From Magnetospirillum sp. (GTDB taxonomy: Bacteria > Pseudomonadota > Alphaproteobacteria > Rhodospirillales > Magnetospirillaceae): a DNA stretch of 64,000 nucleotides. Positions 9,202 through 18,065 of the stretch are shown here, piece after piece. A program made the translations under genes and the position numbers. The notes beneath the pieces were generated by a model. That model had not been told where the DNA came from and searched no databases. It saw only the letters and a list, made by a program, of their open reading frames with translations. The DNA lies in contig JANQAI010000014.1 of the NCBI GenBank assembly GCA_024707145.1, positions 140,458 to 204,457 on the forward strand. Reading direction: 5' to 3'. Positions within the stretch are counted from its first letter, which is position 1. Every line of letters begins with the position of its first letter.

Positions 9202-9462
9202 ATGACCGAGACTGTGCTGGACGTCCGCGCCATCGCCCCGCGCGACCGCCATCCGCAAATCTTCGCCACCTTCGACGGGCTGGCGCCGGGGGCCGCCTTC
9301 GTGCTGACCAACGACCACGACCCCAAGCCGCTGTACTACCAATTCGCGGCCGAGCGTTCGGGCCGTTTCGAATGGACCTATCTGGAGCAGGGCCCGGAAA
9401 CCTGGCGCGTGCGCATCGCCAAGGCGCGCGAAAGTGCCTCGTGCTGCGGAACCTGCGGATAA
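9202..9462 (+). CDS. DUF2249 protein
   Basis: 86-residue small cytoplasmic protein. It has the whole DUF2249 pattern: LDVRAI, RHPQIFATFDGLAPG, the signature TNDHDPKPLYYQ and GPETWRVRI. It ends in a cysteine cluster CCGTCG that could bind metal or take part in redox chemistry. A TTGA-N6-TCAA site lies upstream and a strong hairpin downstream, so it is a single-gene unit, probably induced at low oxygen. The biochemical role of the family is not settled. Confidence 0.9.
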   Translation: MTETVLDVRAIAPRDRHPQIFATFDGLAPGAAFVLTNDHDPKPLYYQFAAERSGRFEWTYLEQGPETWRVRIAKARESASCCGTCG

Positions 9463-9509
9463 GCGGAAGAAGCCCCCGGACCCTCTGGCTCGGCGCTCAC
9501 CTGAAGTAT

Positions 9510-9541
9510 GGAAGGCGTCTCGTGAAAGCGAGACGCCTTCC
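9510..9541 (+). terminator. Strong hairpin after DUF2249 gene
   Basis: Perfect 13-bp stem GGAAGGCGTCTCG/CGAGACGCCTTCC with a six-base loop, 48 bases after the stop. No long T-run follows. Confidence 0.7.
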
Positions 9542-9547
9542 CGTTCC

Positions 9548-9657
9548 GTCATGGCCGGGCTTGACCCGGCCATCCACGCGGCTCCGCCCGAACGACTCTG
9601 GAAACAATCGGTTAGGCGGCGACAATCGTGGATGCCCGGATCAAGTCCGGGCATGAC
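9548..9657. repeat. Alphaproteobacterial double-hairpin repeat, copy 1
   Basis: Two hairpins: ATGGCCGGG-cttga-CCCGGCCAT (9551-9573) and ATGCCCGGA-tcaag-TCCGGGCAT (9632-9654). The same layout recurs at 22451-22533 and 63098-63157. Translated, this family gives the well-known spurious peptides AGLDPAIH and PGSSPGMT. Confidence 0.88.
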
Positions 9658-9724
9658 GACCTTTCTGGGGCGAACTTTCCCCCACTTTCGGTGAATGGCG
9701 AGCCCCTCCGGTCCGGGGCTTCGT

Positions 9725-10984
9725 TCAATAGGTCCTTGGCCGCACCCGGCCGATGCCGCGACGGCGCATGTCGCCCATCAGGGTCTGCTCCACATGGCGG
9801 CCCTGAAACAGGGTGATGCCCACCGAATGGCCATACTCGATGGCCGAAGGGGTGTCGCAGCGGGCGAGGATGATACGGGTGACGCCGATGCGGCGCAGCG
9901 CGTCGGTCTTCTTGTCCTTCTCCTCGGTCAGCGAGGGGTCCCAGATCAGCTTGATCAGGTCGGCGCCCAGCCGCTCGCGGTCGACGAAAGGCAGCATGGA
10001 ATAGGACAGGCCGTCGATGCAGATGCGATAGCCCCGGTCGTGGGCGAAGTCGCGGGCGAACAGATAAGCGCCCAGATCGGCGAAGATATCCACCTTCTGC
10101 AGTTCCAGCACGATGGTGCCGCGCATGCCCGCCTTGACGTTGTCGTCGAACACCATGAATTCCGGCGACAGGATGGTCGAGACGTTGAGGTTGATGCTGA
10201 TGTCGCCTTCCAGCGTGCGGTCGTCGTGCTTGTTGAGCAGCGACAGCACACGGCGGTCGAGCGTCTCGGTGAGCTGCTGGAACAGCCACGGGCTGGAGTT
10301 CATGTTGATGCTGGGCATCAACGTCTGGCGCAGGTCGGCGATGGAGATGAACAGCTCGTGGAACACCGGCTGCGGCGGCGCCTGCCCCACCACCGCACAC
10401 ACCGCCTGGCGGCGCATCAGGTTGGCCAGGTCTGCCTGGCCCAGCGCCGCCTCGACGCGGGCCAGCAGGTCGGGGGTGAACGGCGAGCCCTTGGGCTGGG
10501 CCGCCGTGCGGGTCTCGCGCGCGTTGCGCTCCTGCTCGGCGCGGCGACGAGCCTGTTCGTCCTGCAGCATCTTCTGCGCCAGGGCGACCAGGACGTCGTA
10601 TTCCCGTTCCAGGTCGTACCAGGTGCAGAAGGTGCCTTTGCGCCCCTGGGCGTCCTCGATGATCATGGGATCGTCGGAAAACAGGAAGCGCAGCTTGACG
10701 ATGGCGGATTCCACCTCGTCCTGGGCCTGGGCCTTGTAGACCACCATCAGGTCGGAATTGGCCAGGGTGAACACCTGGGCCTGCAGCATCTTCACCAGCC
10801 CCTCGAAGGTGGTGGCGGCGATGCGCAGGTGGTGGTCGCGGCGGTTCTGGCTGAGCAGGCCCGACAGGTGGATGTGCACGGCGCGGCGCTCGGCGCGGTG
10901 GCGCTCCAGCCGGTGCAGGTAATCCAGCAGCAGGTTTTCCTGGGCGGTCACGCGCGCCGAGCCGGAAGGAGGGGAACCGATCAT
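9725..10984 (-). CDS. Degenerate EAL-domain protein
   Basis: 419 residues. The N-terminal ~180 residues have no clear family and include a conserved CTWYDLEREYD block. The C-terminal half looks like an EAL fold: INLNVSTILSPEFMVFDD, VLELQKVDIFADL, ICIDGLSYSML, DLIKLIWD and GITLFQGRHVE. Canonical EAL signature and most Mg-binding residues are not evident, so c-di-GMP hydrolysis is doubtful and a sensor or binding role is more likely. It is the second gene of a paralogous pair; the upstream gene stop TAG is part of its ribosome site TAGGAGG. Confidence 0.78.
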   Translation of the reverse strand: MIGSPPSGSARVTAQENLLLDYLHRLERHRAERRAVHIHLSGLLSQNRRDHHLRIAATTFEGLVKMLQAQVFTLANSDLMVVYKAQAQDEVESAIVKLRFLFSDDPMIIEDAQGRKGTFCTWYDLEREYDVLVALAQKMLQDEQARRRAEQERNARETRTAAQPKGSPFTPDLLARVEAALGQADLANLMRRQAVCAVVGQAPPQPVFHELFISIADLRQTLMPSINMNSSPWLFQQLTETLDRRVLSLLNKHDDRTLEGDISINLNVSTILSPEFMVFDDNVKAGMRGTIVLELQKVDIFADLGAYLFARDFAHDRGYRICIDGLSYSMLPFVDRERLGADLIKLIWDPSLTEEKDKKTDALRRIGVTRIILARCDTPSAIEYGHSVGITLFQGRHVEQTLMGDMRRRGIGRVRPRTY

Positions 10985-10994
10985 GGGCCGCCTC

Positions 10995-12326
10995 CTACCG
11001 CAGCGCCTTGAGGGGCGGGAACAGGTCGAGCATATCGTTGTTGCCGCATTCCACCCGCGGCCGTCCCGAGATCACGCCATGGCGCTGGGTGCATTGCGCC
11101 ATGGTGCAGGCGGCAGCCTTGTCGCACTGGGCCATGGTCACCGCCGCCACCATGGAATCCAGGAATCGGCCCTGGAAGTGGCGGATGCCCTGGTTGAGGC
11201 CCCAGGCGATGGAAGTTTCGCTGTCGCAGCGCGACAGGATGACATGCTCGAACCCTACCGGCCCGAGGGCGTGGTGCAGGTCGGCGGTCACCACCTCGTC
11301 GGCCATGTCGGGACTCCAGTTCACCTTGACGAAATCCGCCTCGTACAGCTCCGCGTCGATGAATTGCAGGGTGATGGGGCTCATGCCGTCCAGCACCGTC
11401 TTGTGTCCGTGCGAGCGCAGGAAGTCGCGGGCGCGGAAGAAGCCGTCCAGGTTGTTGAAGATGTCCACCAGTTGGAACTCCACCACCAGCCCCGCGCGGC
11501 CGCGGATGGCGGCCTCGAAGTTCTGGAAGGCGGGAGTGTTCACCGTGGACATGTTCAAGTTCACCGAGAACGCCGTCGGCAGGCGACGGAAGCCGGCATC
11601 CTGCAGCACCGACAGCACCCGCAGGTCGAGCACCTGGCTGAGGTGCTGGAACAGCCAGCGGTTGGACAGGATGTTCACGTCCGGCGCCAGCACCTTCTGC
11701 AGGTCGGCGATGGACATGAAGAATTCCTGGAACGCCACCTCGGCGGTCATCTTGTCGGAAAAGCGCACGCAGGGCTGTCGGCGCACCACCCCGGCGATGT
11801 CGGTGGCGCCGATGGCCTCCAGCACCCGGTTCAGGTTGCGGGCGTCGAGCGGCTGGATCTGGGGCGCGGTGCGGGCGCTGGCCTGCCTTTTGCGGGCGCC
11901 GTTCAGCAATTGGCCGCAGACGGCGAAGAAGGCGTCGTACTCGCCCTCCAGGTCGTAATAGGTGACGAAGCGGTCCTCGCCGTCGGCACTCTCCGCATAG
12001 GTCAGCGGGTCCTTGGAGAACAGGGCCCGCAGCTTGTAGACGATGGCGTCCAGATCGGCCAGGCGGGCATCCTTGCAGATCAGCACGATGTCCGAATTGG
12101 TCAGCAGGAACATCTGGCCGCGGAAGACGTCCACCATGGATCTGAACATGCGGAAGGCGATGCGGATCTTGGCGTCTTCGCGATTATGGGGCAGCAGGTC
12201 GGACAGGTGCAGGTGCAACGCCAGCCGACCCTCGCGGATGCGGCCAACGCGTTCGGCGGCGTCGTAAAGCAAACTTTCCGACGTCACGACTTCCTGCGGC
12301 TTGTCGCCGAACGCCGACGCGTTCAT
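10995..12326 (-). CDS. Degenerate EAL-domain protein, paralogue with Cys-rich tail
   Basis: 443 residues, same architecture as the downstream paralogue: a shared block FVTYYDLEGEYD, then NLNMSTVNTPAFQNFE, LVVEFQLVDIFNNL, TVLDGMSPITLQFID and FVKVNWSPDM. The C-terminus adds a cysteine-rich segment (MAQCDKAAACTMAQC, then VECGNN) with five Cys in about 35 residues, possibly metal binding. ATG 12326 follows GGGGAAA. Catalytic EAL residues appear lost. The pair probably arose by duplication and is co-transcribed. Confidence 0.78.
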   Translation of the reverse strand: MNASAFGDKPQEVVTSESLLYDAAERVGRIREGRLALHLHLSDLLPHNREDAKIRIAFRMFRSMVDVFRGQMFLLTNSDIVLICKDARLADLDAIVYKLRALFSKDPLTYAESADGEDRFVTYYDLEGEYDAFFAVCGQLLNGARKRQASARTAPQIQPLDARNLNRVLEAIGATDIAGVVRRQPCVRFSDKMTAEVAFQEFFMSIADLQKVLAPDVNILSNRWLFQHLSQVLDLRVLSVLQDAGFRRLPTAFSVNLNMSTVNTPAFQNFEAAIRGRAGLVVEFQLVDIFNNLDGFFRARDFLRSHGHKTVLDGMSPITLQFIDAELYEADFVKVNWSPDMADEVVTADLHHALGPVGFEHVILSRCDSETSIAWGLNQGIRHFQGRFLDSMVAAVTMAQCDKAAACTMAQCTQRHGVISGRPRVECGNNDMLDLFPPLKALR

Positions 12327-12449
12327 CGCTTTCCCCATTCTGGCGGCTGCTGCCTGCCTTTTTCGGCCGTTGTCCTTCGCCCCCGAAACGGGCAAAGTCG
12401 TTGTGCTAGTGTCAAAATACATCGCGATTTCAGGCGATCCTAGAGCGAA

Positions 12450-13211
12450 ATGCATAAGCCCGCCGCCCCCGCCGCCTACACACCGGCCCGCGTACCCGAC
12501 GGCTGCAGGGTCTATGCGGTGGGCGACATCCATGGCCGCCTGGACCTGCTGGAGCGCCTGCTGGAGCGCATGGCCGAGGACGCTGCGCGCCGGCCAGGGC
12601 CCAAGCGGCTGGTCATCGTCTTCCTGGGCGATTACGTGGACCGCGGCCCCAACTCCCGCATGGTGGTGGAGCGGCTGATGCAGGGCCCCCCCGCCGACGG
12701 GCCGCTGGCCGGGGCCGAGTGGATCTGCCTCAAGGGCAACCACGAGGATTATCTGGTCCGCTTCCTCGACGAGATGGGCGTCGGCCCCGCTTGGTGCCTG
12801 AACGGCGGCTACGAAACCCTGCGGTCCTATGCCGGCGAGCTGCCCGACCGCGTGGGCGGCGACATGGCGGCACTGCAATTGCTGCTGTCGCGTTCGCTGC
12901 CGCCCGCCCATCTGCGCTTCCTGGCCCGCCTGCCGCTGACCCATCGCGAGGGCGACTACCTGTTCGTCCATGCCGGCATCCGCCCCGGCACCGCCATTGC
13001 CGACCAGGCCCCCGCCGACCTGCTGTGGATCCGGGACGAATTCCTGCACGACCGCTCGGCCCACGAAGCGGTGGTGGTGCATGGCCACTCGCCCAGCCCC
13101 ACCCCGGAAATCCGCCCCCACCGCATCGGCATCGACACCGGCGCCTATTATTCCGGCCACCTGACCGCGCTGGTACTGGAGGGGACGGACAGACGGTTCC
13201 TGGTCAGTTGA
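12450..13211 (+). CDS. PPP-family serine/threonine phosphatase
   Basis: 253-residue metallophosphoesterase, bacterial PPP type. The diagnostic motifs are in order: GDIHGR (about 26-31), GDYVDRGPNS (about 60-69), KGNHE (about 96-100), FVHAGIRPG and VVHGHSP. These supply the dinuclear metal ligands. Close relatives are lambda-phosphatase-like enzymes; protein or small phosphoester substrates are both possible. It is divergent from the EAL-like pair across a 123-bp gap. Confidence 0.92.
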   Translation: MHKPAAPAAYTPARVPDGCRVYAVGDIHGRLDLLERLLERMAEDAARRPGPKRLVIVFLGDYVDRGPNSRMVVERLMQGPPADGPLAGAEWICLKGNHEDYLVRFLDEMGVGPAWCLNGGYETLRSYAGELPDRVGGDMAALQLLLSRSLPPAHLRFLARLPLTHREGDYLFVHAGIRPGTAIADQAPADLLWIRDEFLHDRSAHEAVVVHGHSPSPTPEIRPHRIGIDTGAYYSGHLTALVLEGTDRRFLVS

Positions 13212-13391
13212 ACCCTCAAGCGCCGGGCGCATCCCTCCAGGATGCTTGGCGCACGCACACATGAGCGTGCGGGACCTCAACGGCCAAGTCCCTCGCTTCG
13301 CTCGCTCCGGCTGCCAGGGTCCCCGTGGTTTTTCTTGCATCCGCCCCGCCCCTGGGGTAACCGACCCCCAGGCTTCTGACTAGGGTGTGGC
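13212..13391. repeat. Intergenic repeat-like DNA before hldE
   Basis: The 180-bp gap holds short inverted repeats (CCAAGC-type arms and GCGCACGC/GCGTGC) and a 17-base string, ccctcaagcgccgggcg, that recurs exactly at about 50669-50685 between two virion genes. It looks like a host interspersed repeat; no gene seen. Confidence 0.5.
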
Positions 13392-14857
13392 ATGACCGAC
13401 ATTTCAGCGCTGGTGGAACGGGTTGAGCGGCTGAAGGGCACGGCGGTGCTCTGCATCGGCGATGCCATGCTGGACCGGTTCGTCTATGGCGCGGTGGACC
13501 GCATCTCGCCCGAGGCGCCCATCCCGGTACTGTGCATGGAACGCGAGGACGCCATGCTGGGCGGCGCTGGCAACGTGGTGCGCAACCTGGTGGCGTTGGG
13601 CGCCACCCCGGCCTTCGTGGCGGTGGTGGGCGACGACGAGGCCGGGCGCGAGGTGGGCCGGCTGCTGGGCGAGCATGACGGCATCGACCCCTGCCTGGTC
13701 ATCGAACCGGGCCGCCAGACCACCATCAAGACCCGTTTCTTCGCCAGCGCGCAGCAATTGCTGCGGGCCGACCGCGAGACCCGGGCGCCGCTGAGCGCCT
13801 TCAGCCGCGAGCAGGTGCTGGCCCGTGCCGACGGGCTGATCGCCCAGGCCGGCGCGGTGGTGCTGTCCGATTACGGCAAGGGCGTGCTGACCCCTCCGGT
13901 GGTGGGCGAGCTGATCGCGCGGACACGCGCCCAGGGCAAGCCGGTGATCGTCGATCCCAAGGGCACCGATTATGCCCGCTATCGCGGCGCCACCCTGCTG
14001 ACGCCCAACCGCAAGGAACTGCACGAGGCCACCGCCATGCCGGTGGACAACGACGAAGCGGTGGTGGCGGCGGCGCGCACGCTGATCGACACCTGCGGGG
14101 TCGAGGCGGTGCTGGTGACCCGCAGCCAGGACGGCATGACCCTGGTGACCGCCAAGGGCGAGGTGCACCACCTGCCGGCCGAGGCGCGCGAGGTGTTCGA
14201 CGTCTCCGGCGCCGGCGACACCGTCATCGCCACCCTGGCCGCCGCCATCGCCTCGGGCGCGCCGCTGCTGCAGGCCGCCCGCATCGCCAACGTGGCCGCC
14301 GGCATCGTGGTAGGCAAGGTGGGCACCGCCGTCGCCTACGCCCCCGAGGTGGTGGCCGCCCTGCACCACGACGAGATCCAGTCGGCGGAAAGCAAGGTCG
14401 CTACCCTGGAGGGCGCGTTGGACGTGGTCGAGCGCTGGCGCCGCAAGGGCTGCAAGGTGGGTTTCACCAACGGCTGCTTCGACCTGCTGCACCCCGGCCA
14501 CGTCTCGCTGCTGGGCCAGGCCAAGGGTGCCTGCGACCGACTGGTGGTCGGACTGAACTCGGACGCCTCGGTCAAGCGGCTCAAGGGCCCAACCCGGCCG
14601 GTGCAGTCGGAGGCCGCGCGCGCCACCGTGCTGGCCTCGCTCTCCTCGGTGGACCTGGTGGTGATCTTCGGCGAGGACACGCCGCTGGAGCCTGATCCGC
14701 GCGCTCAAGCCCGAGGTGCTGGTCAAGGGCGCCGACTACACGGTTGAAACCGTGGTGGGCGCCCCCGACGTCATGAGCCTGGGGCGGACGAGTGGTGCTG
14801 GCCAATCTGGTGGACGGCCAGAGCACCACCAACACCATCAGGAAGATGAGTTCGTAA
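13392..14857 (+). CDS. hldE: Bifunctional heptose 7-phosphate kinase/heptose 1-phosphate adenylyltransferase, two frame changes
   Basis: Makes ADP-heptose for LPS core. About 487 residues when restored. N-terminal PfkB kinase: GDAMLDRFVYG, SDYGKG, and DVSGAGDTVIATLA with the catalytic Asp. C-terminal cytidylyltransferase-like domain: TNGCFDLLHPGHVSLL with HxGH. Two single-C insertions, both in GAGCCTG (14688-14694 and 14775-14781), break ELIRALKPEVLVKGADY and the C-terminal GGRVVLANLVDGQSTTNTI. These read as sequence errors. The stop overlaps the queF start (TAATG). Confidence 0.94.
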
Positions 14858-15315
14858 TGGCCGACTATCCGCACCTCACCCAACTGGGCCGGCACTCGGC
14901 CCTGCCCGCCTCGCCCGACGAGGCGGTGCTGGAAACCGTGCCCAATCCCCATCCGGGCACCCACTATCTGGTACGCTTCGCCGCGCCGGAATTCACCTCG
15001 CTGTGCCCCATCACCGGCCAGCCCGACTTCGCCCACATCGTCATCGACTACGTGCCCGACGAAACCCTGGTGGAGTCCAAGTCGCTCAAGCTGTTCCTGG
15101 GCTCGTTCCGCAACCACGGCGCCTTCCACGAGGCGTGCACGGTGAGCATCGCCAAGCGCCTGGTGGACGCCCTGTCGCCGGTGTGGCTGCGCATCGGCGG
15201 CTATTGGTATCCGCGCGGCGGCATCCCCATCGACGTGTTCTGGCAGACGGGTGAACCGCCAAAGGGGCTGTTCCTGCCCGACCAGGGCGTACCCGCCTAT
15301 CGGGGACGGGGCTGA
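14857..15315 (+). CDS. queF: NADPH-dependent preQ0 reductase
   Basis: Reduces 7-cyano-7-deazaguanine to preQ1 in queuosine synthesis. 152 residues, the short single-domain form. Catalytic Cys in SLCPITGQPDFA, and the QueF motif ESKSLKLFLGSFRNHG followed by HE. ATG overlaps the hldE stop. queG, another queuosine gene, follows after a hairpin-forming spacer. Confidence 0.96.
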   Translation: MADYPHLTQLGRHSALPASPDEAVLETVPNPHPGTHYLVRFAAPEFTSLCPITGQPDFAHIVIDYVPDETLVESKSLKLFLGSFRNHGAFHEACTVSIAKRLVDALSPVWLRIGGYWYPRGGIPIDVFWQTGEPPKGLFLPDQGVPAYRGRG

Positions 15316-15321
15316 TTTCTT

Positions 15322-15396
15322 GACACGGATGGACACGGATCAACACGGATGAGCTCTGGCTCTCAATATCCGTGTTCATTCGTGTCCATCCGTGTC
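15322..15396 (+). repeat. Long inverted repeat between queF and queG
   Basis: Outer 16-bp arms GACACGGATGGACACG (15322-15337) and its exact complement (15381-15396), inner 9-bp arms AACACGGAT (15342-15350) and ATCCGTGTT (15368-15376). It would form a 75-base RNA hairpin just before queG. A related, shorter version lies near 59425-59466. Confidence 0.85.
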
Positions 15397-15407
15397 TTTA
15401 TTCCTCC

Positions 15408-16486
15408 ATGTCCTCTTCCCTGAAAGACCGCATCCGCGCCAAGGCGCTGGAGAACTCGGCTTCGACGCCGTCGGCTTCGCCCCGGCCGACGGCCATTGGG
15501 GTGCCCATCTGGACGCCTATGTGGCCGAGGGTCGCCATGGCGAGATGGCATGGATGGCGGAACGGTGCGAGCAGCGCGCCGCCCCCGCCGGCCTGTGGCC
15601 CGAGGTGCGCTCGGTGGTGGTGCTGGGCAGCAATTACGGCCCGGCAGGCGACCCGCTGGCGCTGCTGAACCATCCCGATCGCGGCCATGTGAGCGTCTAT
15701 GCCCGTAACAAGGACTACCACGACCTGGTCAAGCGCCGGCTGAAGGCGCTGGGGCGCTGGATGGCCGACAGCCTGGGCGGCAAGCTGAAGGTGTTCGTCG
15801 ATACCGCGCCGGTGATGGAAAAGCCGCTGGCCGCCCAGTCCGGCCTGGGCTGGCAGGGACGGCACAGCAACGTGGTGTCGCGCCGGTTCGGTTCGTGGCT
15901 GTTCCTGGGCGAGATCTACACCAGCCTGGACCTGCCCCCCGACGCGGCCGAGCCCGACCATTGCGGCGCCTGCCGCCGCTGCCAGGACGCCTGCCCCACC
16001 GGCGCCATCGAGGGCTTCGGCCGGGTGGAACCGCGCCGCTGCATCAGCTACCTGACCATCGAGCACAAGGGGCCGATCCCCGAGGAACTGCGCCCGCTCA
16101 TGGGCAACCGCATCTATGGCTGTGACGACTGCCTGGCCGTGTGCCCATGGAACAAGTTCGCCCGGGCGACCGTCGAGCCGGATTTCCTGCCGCGGGCGGA
16201 ACTGACCGCGCCGCGCCTGGCCGACCTGGCCGCACTGGACGATGCCGCCTTCCGCCAAGTCTTCGCGGGCTCGACCATCAAGCGCATCGGCCGCGACCGC
16301 ATGGTGCGCAACGTGCTGGTGGCCATCGGCAATAGCGGCGACGCCCGCCTGCGCCCTGCCGCCGCCGCCCTGCTGGACGATCCCGACGAGGTGGTGCGCG
16401 ACGCCGCCAGCTGGGCCCTGGCCCAGCTGGACCGCGATGACACCGGCAAGCATCCAGCCCCAGGCAGCACTGGTAGCACCACTTAG
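15408..16486 (+). CDS. queG: Epoxyqueuosine reductase, one frame change
   Basis: Reduces epoxyqueuosine to queuosine in tRNA, the last step of the pathway; cobalamin and two [4Fe-4S] clusters. About 358 residues when restored. Cluster motifs CGACRRCQDACPTGAI and CDDCLAVCPWN are intact, as is FVDTAPVMEKPLA. The C-terminal HEAT-like repeat (DEVVRDAASWALAQL) is present. Near codon 15 the sequence reads GAGAACTC (15450-15457) where GAGCTC would keep ELGFDAVGF in frame: a two-base insertion. Start ATG 15408 follows TTCCTCC-rich sequence with a poor ribosome site. Confidence 0.93.
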
Positions 16487-16522
16487 CGGCAAACACCCTT
16501 TCCAGTAGCAGCAGCACAAAAC

Positions 16523-16554
16523 ACAACGGGGCGGCCCACTGGCCGCCCCGTTGT
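16523..16554. terminator. Convergent-gene terminator after queG
   Basis: Perfect 14-bp stem ACAACGGGGCGGCC/GGCCGCCCCGTTGT with a CACT loop, between the convergent queG and XRE regulator genes. It can act on both strands. Confidence 0.8.
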
Positions 16555-16609
16555 ATTCATCTTCGGGTCCCGATCACGGTCCCGACCATGCCGCTACCGT
16601 AACCGCGCC

Positions 16610-17065
16610 TCAGCCTTCCGAGGCCAGGGCCCGCGCCAGCTGCGACAACGCCTCCTGATGCTTCTCGTTGGAGATGCTCGAGAAGTTGCGCGCCAACTCC
16701 AGACACATGCGCTGGCGGGCGGTCAGGTCGGTGGTGCGCTCGTTGTCCAGGCCCTCGAAGAAATAGCTGACCGGCACGCCCAGCACCTGCGCGATCTCGT
16801 ACAGACGGCCGGCCGAGATGCGGTTGATGCCGCGCTCGTACTTATGCGCTTGTTGATAGGTCACACCGATCAGGTCCGCCATCTGCTGTTGCGACAGCCC
16901 CAGCATGATGCGGCGCTCGCGGATGCGGGCGCCGACGTGACGATCAGTGTCGTTGGCTCGATTGGTCGGCCGTGCGGCCTTGGCATCAGTCTTGGTCGTC
17001 ATCTGTCTCGGCTGAAGTTGAGAGTGGCCTTCGTATTTGCGGCGATCATCCGCTGTATCAGGCAT
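16610..17065 (-). CDS. XRE-family transcriptional regulator
   Basis: 151 residues. A Cro/CI helix-turn-helix lies in the middle: IRERRIMLGLSQQQMADLIG, VTYQQAHKYERGINRISAGRL, then the typical LYEIAQVLGVPVSYFFEGL. The C-terminal tail ends ALSQLARALASEG. This style matches small conserved alphaproteobacterial regulators of unknown targets. ATG 17065 has a GGAAAGG ribosome site; ATG about 63 bases inside (MTTKTDAKAARP) is the alternative. A long AT-rich upstream region probably carries its promoter. Confidence 0.88.
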   Translation of the reverse strand: MPDTADDRRKYEGHSQLQPRQMTTKTDAKAARPTNRANDTDRHVGARIRERRIMLGLSQQQMADLIGVTYQQAHKYERGINRISAGRLYEIAQVLGVPVSYFFEGLDNERTTDLTARQRMCLELARNFSSISNEKHQEALSQLARALASEG

Positions 17066-17464
17066 GGTTACCTTTCCCTGTCCATAGTCGGAATCTACCC
17101 GGTAATCAACCCACATTATTGCTCCACTGGGAGCTTATATTCAGAAAACAACTGGGAATCTAAATTATCAGAGTGTTTATTTAGTTTATATTTCGCCCCA
17201 CTCTGCGCAACCAGCGCGCTTGCCACCCGCTCACGCGGGGGAACAGGCGCTTGGCACCCGTTAGGGTGCAGGAGTTGCTCAGGGTCCAGACGTTTCCTCA
17301 CGTCAGGTATATGCATCCGCAGTGGCGGTAATACCAGTGTGGAGAACCGAAATCGGAAGGATAGGTGGGGGATGGGAAATCCCGCGTGCAATGGCTCAAT
17401 CCCATGAAATCACAGGATTATTCTCCATCCTCGCAATGCGGGCGGAAAATGTCGAATTTGACGA
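17066..17464. other. AT-rich intergenic region
   Basis: 399 bases without a convincing gene. Bases 17090-17200 are clearly AT-richer than the rest of the window, as expected for the promoter of the XRE gene. Bases 17228-17272 hold two small hairpins (CCCGC-tca-GCGGG and GCACCC-gtta-GGGTGC). A minus-strand open frame of 91 codons (17116-17391) has no recognisable features. Confidence 0.6.
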
Positions 17465-17944
17465 TCAGACGGTCAGATCGACTCGGCGGCCCGAAGCCAG
17501 GCGGGGAAAGGAAGGCGGCAGGATCTCGGCGCCGCCCGTCTCGTCCGCCGCGCTGGTGCCGGCTGCACGGGCATAGGCCTGCAGGCCGCTGCGCAAGGAC
17601 GCGCCCGCCGTCACCTGACCCGCATCCGATTGGGAGAACACCCGGGCGAGGAAGGAAGTGAAGGCGCCCAGCAGCCCGAAGCCGGTCCGTCCCCAGCCGG
17701 TGGCCGGGCGTTCCTGGGTCCTGTCGAACGAGCCCGCCGTGCCGTCGGCATCGGTGGCGTCGGCGGCCTCCCCTTGCGGCCGGGCCTTGGCGGCCTTTTC
17801 GTCGCCGGCAACCTCGTCGCCCATCTGAAAGCGCGGGCGCGTCGGATCGATGGCGCGGACCGGCAGGGTGGCCACCAGCGTATCGGCCCGGGCATAGGCG
17901 CCCGCCGCGCTGATCTGGCTGCTGGAAATCCCGGACTCGCTCAC
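17465..17944 (-). CDS. Conserved hypothetical protein
   Basis: 159 residues from a GTG start. I do not recognise the family. It is rich in Ala, Gly and Asp with a hydrophobic stretch near residue 90 (GFGLLGAFTSFLARVFS) that could be an amphipathic or membrane helix. The C-terminus ends SGRRVDLTV. Codon use and GC resemble neighbours. It is downstream of phaR on the same strand, 121 bases away. Confidence 0.6.
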   Translation of the reverse strand: MSESGISSSQISAAGAYARADTLVATLPVRAIDPTRPRFQMGDEVAGDEKAAKARPQGEAADATDADGTAGSFDRTQERPATGWGRTGFGLLGAFTSFLARVFSQSDAGQVTAGASLRSGLQAYARAAGTSAADETGGAEILPPSFPRLASGRRVDLTV

Positions 17945-18065
17945 CGTACGCCCCGGCTTGGGTGACAGGTGGGGTCAGTGTACGCGCGCAGGGGGAGACG
18001 GGGCAACAGGACGATCTCCCTCTGCCGTCCGGAGCGGCGGCAGAGGGAGACGGAGGCGCCAGGGC

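Noticed and set aside
12327..13340. Upstream extension of the second EAL-like protein to a 781-residue frame
   Set aside because: The extension runs antisense through the PPP phosphatase gene, whose motifs are intact. ATG 12326 with GGGGAAA is the plausible start.
17116..17391. 91-codon minus-strand frame in the AT-rich gap
   Set aside because: No family, no ribosome site, mixed composition and location across hairpins; probably chance.
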